DNA of 64,000 nucleotides, taken from Moorella glycerini. GTDB lineage: Bacteria; Bacillota; DSM-521; Neomoorellales; Neomoorellaceae. Numbering within the stretch: position 1 is the stretch's first letter; every line of letters starts with the position of its first letter. A model generated the notes under the pieces. The model saw only the letters and a list, made by a program, of their open reading frames with translations, did not search any database and was not told where the DNA came from. The position numbers were made by a program, and so were the translations under genes. Shown here piece by piece: positions 62,657-64,000 of this stretch. The stretch covers positions 124,001 through 188,000 of the forward strand of contig NZ_CP046244.1 in the NCBI RefSeq assembly GCF_009735625.1, in the 5' to 3' direction.

Positions 62657-63268
62657 TTACGGCCACCTCCTGCCCACAAGAACGCTGGCATCGTCTTCCG
62701 CAATGCTGAACTCCTCAAGTATTGAGCATGTTAAACCAAAACCGTCATCTCGCCATAATTGCCGGGGCGAGTGACCCGGCAGGAAACTGCGCTTGATCCC
62801 ATCTGAACAGACCAGCAGCATAGATTTATCATTTAATTGTATGCTCCGCATGGCAGGAAGGATTTTACGGCCCCCGACAATCCCGGCTTGCCCCGGGAGG
62901 ATCTCGATCCTCGCCGGGTTAATTACCCAGCCACGTATATTGCCCACCAGGATGTAATCAAGAAAACACTCCCCCAGCATGCCCAGAAAAAGCGCGCAGC
63001 CTCGCGAGCGAAAGGCAGTTTGCTCTATGCGCCCGAATATCTCTAAGAGATTTTCTCCACCCGCTTCCAATTCCCGGCGGATTCCCTCTAAAGAACGGTG
63101 GGCCTCTTCCCCGTGTCCCAACACATCAACACAGGCCGCGAGAAGACCGCTCCTGCCCCCTTCGGCATAACAAAAATCCCCTCCGGCGATATATCCCCGG
63201 CGGGGCCGCCAGCAGGCCCAGATTTGCCAGCCGTTTCCTCCTGCCGTGCACCGGGATAACAGGGTCAA
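62657..63268 (-). CDS. rsbX: RsbX-type serine/threonine phosphatase (SpoIIE/PP2C family)
   Basis: This 203-residue PP2C-like protein (GGDFCYAEGGRSGLLAACVDVLGHGEEA, CALFLGMLGE, MLLVCSDGIKRSFLPG, SILEEFSIAEDDASVLVGRR) resembles RsbX, which dephosphorylates RsbR/RsbS in stressosomes. Start is TTG at 63268, overlapping the rsbT stop (TTTGA), with AGGAGG eight bases upstream. Confidence 0.88.
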   Translation of the reverse strand: MTLLSRCTAGGNGWQIWACWRPRRGYIAGGDFCYAEGGRSGLLAACVDVLGHGEEAHRSLEGIRRELEAGGENLLEIFGRIEQTAFRSRGCALFLGMLGECFLDYILVGNIRGWVINPARIEILPGQAGIVGGRKILPAMRSIQLNDKSMLLVCSDGIKRSFLPGHSPRQLWRDDGFGLTCSILEEFSIAEDDASVLVGRRWP

Positions 63269-63738
63269 AATTTACGCCTCCTCTTGCCGGCAATGACTAC
63301 CGTCCCCTTGCCCACTTCTGAATATATGGCAAAAGAATCCATGAGGCGTTTTACCCCCGAAAGGCCTATACCCAGGCTGCGTTCATATGTAGTGTAGCCT
63401 TTAGTCATGACCAGCTCAATTTCTGCAATACCCGGTCCACGGTCGGAGGCTATTACTTCTAAATACGGTCCCTCCCTTTCATTCAGCAGTTTTTTGATCA
63501 TAATCCGGCCCTGCCCGGCATAGCGGTAGATATTGCGCGCCAGTTCGGAAACGGCCGTGGCTATCTTTGTAATATCGGCCAGGGAAAACCCGGCCTCCTG
63601 GGCCAGCTGTTTGGCCATTTGCCGGGCTACGGCAATATCTTCCTCCCTGGCGATACGGATAAACACGTCATACTCTTCCGCCGGGCTGTTAAAGACCCTG
63701 TCGATATCAACATTTTCATGCTCATTTTTGTAAAGCAC
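63265..63738 (-). CDS. rsbT: RsbT-type serine kinase of the stressosome
   Basis: This 157-residue GHKL kinase (AVSELARNIYRYAGQGRI, ASDRGPGIAEIELVMTKGYTTYERSLGIGLSGVKRLMD) resembles RsbT, the kinase that phosphorylates RsbS and RsbR and then leaves the complex to activate a partner. Start is GTG at 63738. Its usual partner RsbU is absent; the GGDEF protein seems to take that role, as reported for M. thermoacetica. Confidence 0.9.
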   Translation of the reverse strand: MLYKNEHENVDIDRVFNSPAEEYDVFIRIAREEDIAVARQMAKQLAQEAGFSLADITKIATAVSELARNIYRYAGQGRIMIKKLLNEREGPYLEVIASDRGPGIAEIELVMTKGYTTYERSLGIGLSGVKRLMDSFAIYSEVGKGTVVIAGKRRRKF

Positions 63739-63741
63739 TGC

Positions 63742-64000
63742 TTACCCAACTCCTGACTGGCTGCCCGCTACAAGCAGGGCGTGCTCCAGGTCCCGGGCAA
63801 CGATAATATCCTGTAACATTACCCCCATCTGGGCCAGGGTTAAAGCCACTGGAGGTTGAATACCGCATAGTACCGTGCGGCATCCCATTAAACGCGCCAT
63901 GGCCGCCGTCTCGGAAATTGTGTATGAAATGTAGCTATCTATCACATCAACCATGCGTACATCTATAATAACTGCCTGGGCCCTGGTGTTTTCTAATTCT
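63742..64000 (-). CDS. rsbS: RsbS-type STAS-domain stressosome protein, N-terminus cut by window edge
   Basis: The last 85 residues of a STAS-domain protein are visible (AVIIDVRMVDVIDSYISYTI, MARLMGCRTVLCGIQPPVAL, VARDLEHALLVA). The IDSYISYTISE segment should carry the serine phosphorylated by RsbT. It lies three bases before rsbT. The N-terminus and probably rsbR lie beyond the window edge. Confidence 0.9.
   Translation of the reverse strand, partial: ELENTRAQAVIIDVRMVDVIDSYISYTISETAAMARLMGCRTVLCGIQPPVALTLAQMGVMLQDIIVARDLEHALLVAGSQSGVG

Overview
The window reads as a moderately GC-rich chromosome segment of a thermophilic acetogenic Firmicute, most likely Moorella or a close relative. The basis is gene content: [FeFe]-hydrogenase maturation genes, several molybdopterin oxidoreductase operons, a corrinoid-type methyltransferase, and at the right edge an rsbS-rsbT-rsbX-GGDEF module of the kind described for the Moorella thermoacetica stressosome. 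Species assignment is inference. Almost all genes lie on the minus strand; the exceptions are the IS110 remnant, the AtuA/DUF4387 pair and one coiled-coil gene.

Left part (1-16.4 kb): a probable sensory [FeFe]-hydrogenase module (DRTGG protein, HATPase, hydrogenase-like protein with an altered H-cluster pocket, second DRTGG protein, PHP protein). It is followed by nfeD plus a slipin, with nfeD split by a 1.9 kb group II intron whose removal restores the reading frame exactly. Then come a TRAP-like permease with a small partner, a class C26 amidotransferase, a DASS anion permease, a decayed IS110-family element, and a GntR regulator divergent from an AtuA-family/DUF4387 pair.

Middle part (16.4-38.7 kb): the complete kdpFABCDE potassium system lies between intact hydG and a second, internally deleted copy of the hydG 3' end in direct orientation. 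This suggests that the block was inserted or duplicated. hydG, hydE and a TM1266-type regulator follow, then a coiled-coil gene with exact 21-bp tandem repeats, pfkA, and a LacI-controlled operon joining an XylFGH-like ABC importer to a URO-D/MtaA-like methyltransferase and a cupin. polX and zapA come next.

Right part (39-64 kb): pheST with a Phe (UUC) T-box leader, promoter and attenuator; a PucR-type regulator; three molybdopterin oxidoreductase sets (one soluble two-subunit, one exported with a DmsC-like anchor, one exported with a cytochrome b anchor); a GntR-slipin pair; an 11-residue-repeat membrane protein; an rRNA/tRNA methyltransferase; ktrAB; infC-rpmI-rplT with an AUU start codon and an attenuator leader; and the stressosome module feeding a diguanylate cyclase.

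The items most worth a second look are the in-frame group II intron in nfeD, the kdp block bracketed by hydG repeats, the sensory hydrogenase module, the AtuA/DUF4387 locus, the ABC-methyltransferase-cupin operon, and the unexplained hairpins between pheT and zapA. All assignments come from reading the sequence and from remembered family features; no database search was run.
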